DNA of 8,742 nt from Bacteroidia bacterium (GTDB taxonomy: Bacteria > Bacteroidota > Bacteroidia > Bacteroidales > BM520): positions 1 to 8,742 of the forward strand of contig RZYD01000084.1 in NCBI GenBank assembly GCA_009930445.1, read 5' to 3'. The notes beneath the pieces are model-generated. The model did not search any database. It was not told where the DNA came from and worked only from the letters and a program-made list of their open reading frames with translations. Both the position numbers and the translations under genes were made by a program. Numbering within the stretch: the first letter of the stretch is position 1; each line of letters starts with the position of its first letter. Shown here piece after piece: positions 7,062 through 8,742 of this stretch.

Positions 7062-7817
7062 TTATGTTTTCAATATAGCCGGTAATACTTGTGCCCGGCT
7101 ATGATTGGCCATTTCTTTAATGTGGTTCAATGTATCAGCCGAAACAGGGATTTGAATTTCATTGTGTTCAAATTGTCCGGCCTTTAGCCGTTCGATTCTC
7201 ATATATAAACAGAAAGGTTCTTTTTCGCTACGTGATACCATCAGATTATCTGCCATTTTCTCTAACTGAGCGATTTCATCTTTTTTTGCCGATGTGCTTA
7301 CCGAAAAGACGTAAGTTAAATGGGTGTTTCGTTTTAGTGTGTCTTTAATTTTATTAAAAATAAGTTCTCCGTATGTGGGTGAAAAAAGTAAAAGATTTAA
7401 AGCTGAAACGAAAACCATGATGTCCGGGTTATTAGCGGATAATTGTTTTGTCGTAAAATCAAGAGTCTGTTCCCAAACGTCAGGTTTTACCAGGTTGGCC
7501 TCAATTAGCTGTTTGTTTATCTGTTCGTAGCCCTGTATTTGTGTATTGAGACGTATGAAAATCAAATTATCATAATAATTGCTCATGTCTGTTCCTGTAA
7601 TATTTTTCACACTCTCCATCACAAATTCAGGGGAAGGATATTGCAACGAGATAATTACAGCACTTCCTCCGTTTTTTAGCCACGATGATAAAAAGTATTC
7701 GCCAATAAGCGGTTTTCCTGAGCCCCCAGGCCCGGTAATAATGGTTGTTGATTTTACGGGCAGGCCATCGGGGATTAATTTATCAAACCAGTCAATATTT
7801 GTTTTTATCGTTTGCAT
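7062..7817 (-). CDS. RecA/KaiC-superfamily protein with degenerate ATPase motifs
   Basis: A 251-residue single RecA-fold domain resembling the archaeal/bacterial KaiC-like (RadA-related) signalling ATPases. The order of motifs is clear: GLPVKSTTIITGPGGSGKP (18-36), then an edge strand ending in ISLQYPSPEFVMES (56-69), a Walker-B-position strand IMVFVSALNLLLF (133-145), and the C-terminal LYMRIERLKAG (204-214). Several key residues are replaced: Walker A ends in Pro36 instead of Thr/Ser, the usual glutamate pair after the second strand is Gln59-Tyr60, and the Walker B aspartate position is Val137. ATP hydrolysis therefore looks unlikely; nucleotide binding or a scaffolding role remains possible. 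The start is ATG 7817, 12 bases after the zinc-ribbon gene, with AGAGG unusually close (two bases). The cupin follows after 47 bases. Superfamily assignment is good; function is unknown. Confidence 0.78.
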   Translation of the reverse strand: MQTIKTNIDWFDKLIPDGLPVKSTTIITGPGGSGKPLIGEYFLSSWLKNGGSAVIISLQYPSPEFVMESVKNITGTDMSNYYDNLIFIRLNTQIQGYEQINKQLIEANLVKPDVWEQTLDFTTKQLSANNPDIMVFVSALNLLLFSPTYGELIFNKIKDTLKRNTHLTYVFSVSTSAKKDEIAQLEKMADNLMVSRSEKEPFCLYMRIERLKAGQFEHNEIQIPVSADTLNHIKEMANHSRAQVLPAILKT

Positions 7818-7829
7818 TTCCTCTTATCG

Positions 7830-8249
7830 TTAGCGTTTTGCAGAATTCATTCCGTTAAAGTATTCTACAATTTTTTGTTTCATAAAGTCAGATTCGGGGA
7901 TGTCTCTAATTTTTTTCACCATACGTAAAATGGGTTCATAGCGGTTGTGCCCAAGTTCTTTTTGAAGTTTCAGTGCCGAAATATTTTCACATGTATTACT
8001 CAGGTATGCAATCACTGAAAGCCAATATTGTAGCGGTAAATTACTGTTTTCCATGATGGTCCTTTTTTTTAACGAAGTCCTGTAACCACATCCTTTACAC
8101 TCAAACTTATTTTTGTCGTTCTTCCAATAATGTGTTTCATTGCCACAATTCTTACAAACGATACCTTGTTGCTCTCTGATTTCCTTTAAAATCCGATAAC
8201 AAAATTTTTCTTCCCTGAAAAAATTATAATAATCGATAAATTGTTTCAT
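7830..8249 (-). CDS. IS1595-type zinc-ribbon/helical protein without a transposase domain
   Basis: A 139-residue protein matching the N-terminal part of IS1595-family (ISXO2-like) transposases. It has a zinc ribbon with CKNCG (32-36) and CKGCG (51-55), the YW and F between them, then TSLKKRTIMENSNLPLQYW (58-76) and a helical region with ISALKLQKELGHNRYEPILRM. The DDE catalytic domain that should follow (about 150-200 more residues) is absent: the frame ends after the IRD helix, and a different gene starts 12 bases on. All four zinc cysteines and the reading frame are intact. It may be a truncated transposase, but its place at the head of the operon suggests a reused DNA-binding protein, possibly a regulator. 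The frame stays open to ATG 8267, but a promoter core overlaps those extra codons, so ATG 8249 is chosen. Confidence 0.75.
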   Translation of the reverse strand: MKQFIDYYNFFREEKFCYRILKEIREQQGIVCKNCGNETHYWKNDKNKFECKGCGYRTSLKKRTIMENSNLPLQYWLSVIAYLSNTCENISALKLQKELGHNRYEPILRMVKKIRDIPESDFMKQKIVEYFNGMNSAKR

Positions 8250-8253
8250 AATG

Positions 8254-8261
8254 CAAAAATA
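8254..8261 (-). promoter_or_regulatory. Candidate -7 promoter element at the head of the operon
   Basis: The minus strand reads TATTTTTG, an exact TAnnTTTG match, ending five bases before ATG 8249. Transcription from it would start almost at the ATG, giving a leaderless or nearly leaderless message, which fits the lack of a Shine-Dalgarno. No good TTTG/TTG is seen at the -33 spacing, so an activator may be needed or the match may be chance. It lies inside the codons that a start at 8267 would use. Confidence 0.35.
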
Positions 8262-8265
8262 CAAC

Positions 8266-8277
8266 ATTAGGTCTAAT
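8266..8277. repeat. Short dyad ATTAG-gt-CTAAT upstream of the -7 element
   Basis: Five-base arms (8266-8270 and 8273-8277) flank a two-base centre. The dyad lies four bases upstream of the candidate -7 element, a usual place for an operator. It is short and could arise by chance in AT-rich DNA. Confidence 0.3.
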
Positions 8278-8328
8278 AGCGGATAATTATTTGGGAATAT
8301 ATTGCCGAAAAGAAATTTGAAGAGATTT

Positions 8329-8357
8329 TAAATGTCAGATATACTATTTGACATTTA
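8329..8357. repeat. Operator-like inverted repeat TAAATGTCA-N11-TGACATTTA
   Basis: Two perfect nine-base arms (8329-8337 and 8349-8357) are separated by 11 bases, so arm centres are 20 bases apart, about two helical turns. This spacing suits a dimeric DNA-binding protein better than an RNA hairpin. It lies about 80-108 bases upstream of the first operon gene and just before the IS3-type remnant, so it could serve either as a regulator site for the operon or as a leftover of the mobile element's flank. Confidence 0.45.
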
Positions 8358-8365
8358 CTTTAGTA

Positions 8366-8486
8366 TGTGTCGTCCTAAAAAATGTCTACACTAAATTTAG
8401 TAGCTATGTATAAAAATGACAAAGTAACGAGACAATACAGCGAAGCGTACCGCTTAAAAGAAACTAAACAAATGAACCAAAAATGA
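8366..8486 (+). mobile_element. Probable left end and orfA start of an IS3-family element (remnant)
   Basis: A stretch beginning near TGTGTCGTCCTAAAAAATGT resembles the terminal inverted repeat seen at IS3-family ends in Bacteroidota (recognised by eye, not aligned). It leads directly into the coding fragment at 8382-8486. No right end, orfB or target duplication is visible, so only the left tip survives. The exact boundary is uncertain. Confidence 0.4.
8382..8486 (+). pseudogene. Truncated IS3-family orfA (helix-turn-helix) start
   Basis: A 34-codon frame from ATG 8382 to TGA 8486, with a more likely native start at codon 9 (MYKNDK). VTRQYSEAYRLK matches the opening of IS3-type orfA proteins, which usually read YSE.F+LK followed by a helix-turn-helix. 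After YRLK the similarity stops, the sequence turns into an A-rich stretch, and the frame ends. The remainder of orfA and all of orfB are gone. It is the only plus-strand coding trace I accept in the window. Confidence 0.5.
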
Positions 8487-8517
8487 AAAACAAAAACACC
8501 AAAATCCGAGCGCCAGC

Positions 8518-8551
8518 TTGTTCTCTGTTGGGGTACCCCAACAGAGAACAA
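8518..8551. repeat. Perfect 34-bp palindrome, possible bidirectional terminator
   Basis: Left arm TTGTTCTCTGTTGGGG (8518-8533), centre TA, right arm CCCCAACAGAGAACAA (8536-8551) with no mismatch. After one C/T mismatch, three more pairs extend it to 8514-8555. On the plus strand a run of six T (8559-8564) follows; on the minus strand a T-rich stretch follows further out. As RNA it would form a stem of about 15 pairs with a four-base loop, so it could end transcription from both sides, separating the IS21 remnant from the operon. A T-tract seven bases from the stem is not ideal for a terminator. Confidence 0.65.
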
Positions 8552-8571
8552 TCTGTCCTTTTTTATTTACA

Positions 8572-8742
8572 TTAAATGGTATACTTTTGGAGTGAAATAC
8601 TGGTATCCTTTTCAGTTGAAAAAACAACCAGCGCTTTGTCTTTTGGTGAATAGGCGCGAGTTGGGTTGATGCTTGTTTTATAGTGAATCGCCAGAGACTT
8701 AAGACTCTTATTCAATACAGCTTCATATTTACTGGATTTGCT
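8572..8742 (-). pseudogene. istA: IS21-family istA transposase fragment joined to the element's end
   Basis: The minus strand is open from the right edge to TAA 8574-8572 (56 residues, N-terminus outside the window). Residues 1-39 contain YEAVLNKSLKSLAIHYKTS and NPTRAYSPKDKALV, matching the late part of the IstA integrase core, where families read HYGT..PTRPYKPKDKA.VE. The match stops at ALV, just before the expected catalytic glutamate of the DDE triad. The remaining 17 codons (8625-8575) are translated from the tandem terminal repeat, not protein-coding in origin. This indicates an internal deletion that removed the end of istA and all of istB. The copy cannot transpose by itself. Confidence 0.62.
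8577..8621. repeat. Tandem 24-base imperfect repeat, probable IS21-type terminal repeats
   Basis: Two copies sit head to tail: TGGTATACTTTTGGAGT at 8577-8593 and TGGTATCCTTTTCAGT at 8601-8616, each continuing into GAAA. IS21-family elements carry such multiple repeats at their ends as transposase binding sites. Here they lie directly beside an istA fragment. The outer tip may be near 8554 (TGTCC), right beside the palindrome. Confidence 0.5.

Noticed and set aside
7062..7817. A circadian clock role for the KaiC-like protein
   Set aside because: It has one RecA domain instead of two, lacks the phosphorylation-site region, has eroded ATPase motifs, and no kaiA or kaiB gene is nearby.
7130..7833. 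Plus-strand frames of 68-84 codons opposite the KaiC-like gene
   Set aside because: Same reason: the minus-strand protein has clear RecA-fold order, and the antisense products look like nothing.
7830..8267. A complete, active IS1595 element
   Set aside because: There is no DDE domain, no terminal inverted repeats are visible on either side, and an unrelated gene starts 12 bases after the stop.
8316..8363. A plus-strand promoter in front of the IS3-type fragment (TTTG at 8316, TATTTG at 8345, TACTTTAG at 8356)
   Set aside because: None matches TAnnTTTG with correct spacing to a -33 element, and the downstream gene is a short dead fragment.
1..8742. tRNA or rRNA genes, CRISPR repeats, riboswitches
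   Set aside because: Read through by eye on both strands; no cloverleaf, spaced repeat array or long structured leader was recognised. A covariance-model search would be the decisive test.

Overview
The window is an AT-rich stretch of about 8.7 kb. Nearly all of its genes lie on the minus strand, so transcription runs from high to low coordinates. The lineage looks like an anaerobic or facultative Bacteroidota bacterium. Supporting signs are several starts without a Shine-Dalgarno, a TAnnTTTG-type promoter core, IS3 and IS21 remnants resembling those of that phylum, and iron-sulfur and old-yellow-enzyme redox genes. This placement is inferred from style; there is no rRNA or marker gene to confirm it.

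Right edge (about 8250-8742): a patch of dead insertion-sequence pieces. It holds a piece of an IS21-family istA joined to what look like that element's own terminal repeats, a perfect 34-bp palindrome, and a short IS3-type orfA start on the plus strand. Two dyad symmetries lie between these relics and the first intact gene.

Centre (8249 down to 1846): eight closely packed minus-strand genes that look like one operon. In transcription order they are: an IS1595-type zinc-ribbon protein with no transposase catalytic domain; a RecA/KaiC-like protein whose ATPase motifs are eroded; a small cupin; a 627-residue old-yellow-enzyme/2,4-dienoyl-CoA-reductase-type Fe-S flavoprotein; a NifX/NifB-type cofactor-binding domain protein; a glycine-rich zinc-ribbon protein; an Mrp/NBP35-type P-loop ATPase; and a bifunctional NAD(P)HX repair enzyme (Nnr). 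Gaps are 3 to 47 bases, and one junction overlaps by 11 bases. The shared theme is redox cofactors: Fe-S or other metal clusters, flavin, and repair of damaged NAD(P)H. The operon has no obvious described counterpart that I can name, and it is the best candidate here for a new system.

Left (1625 down to 1): a stand-alone family-4-type uracil-DNA glycosylase with an altered active-site motif, then an AcoX-type ATP-NAD kinase that runs off the left edge. Both are on the same strand but separated from the operon and from each other by 220 and about 154 bases, so they may be separate transcription units. Three genes (the glycosylase, the glycine-rich zinc ribbon and the cupin) have no usable in-frame ATG and appear to start at TTG; the flavoprotein probably does too.
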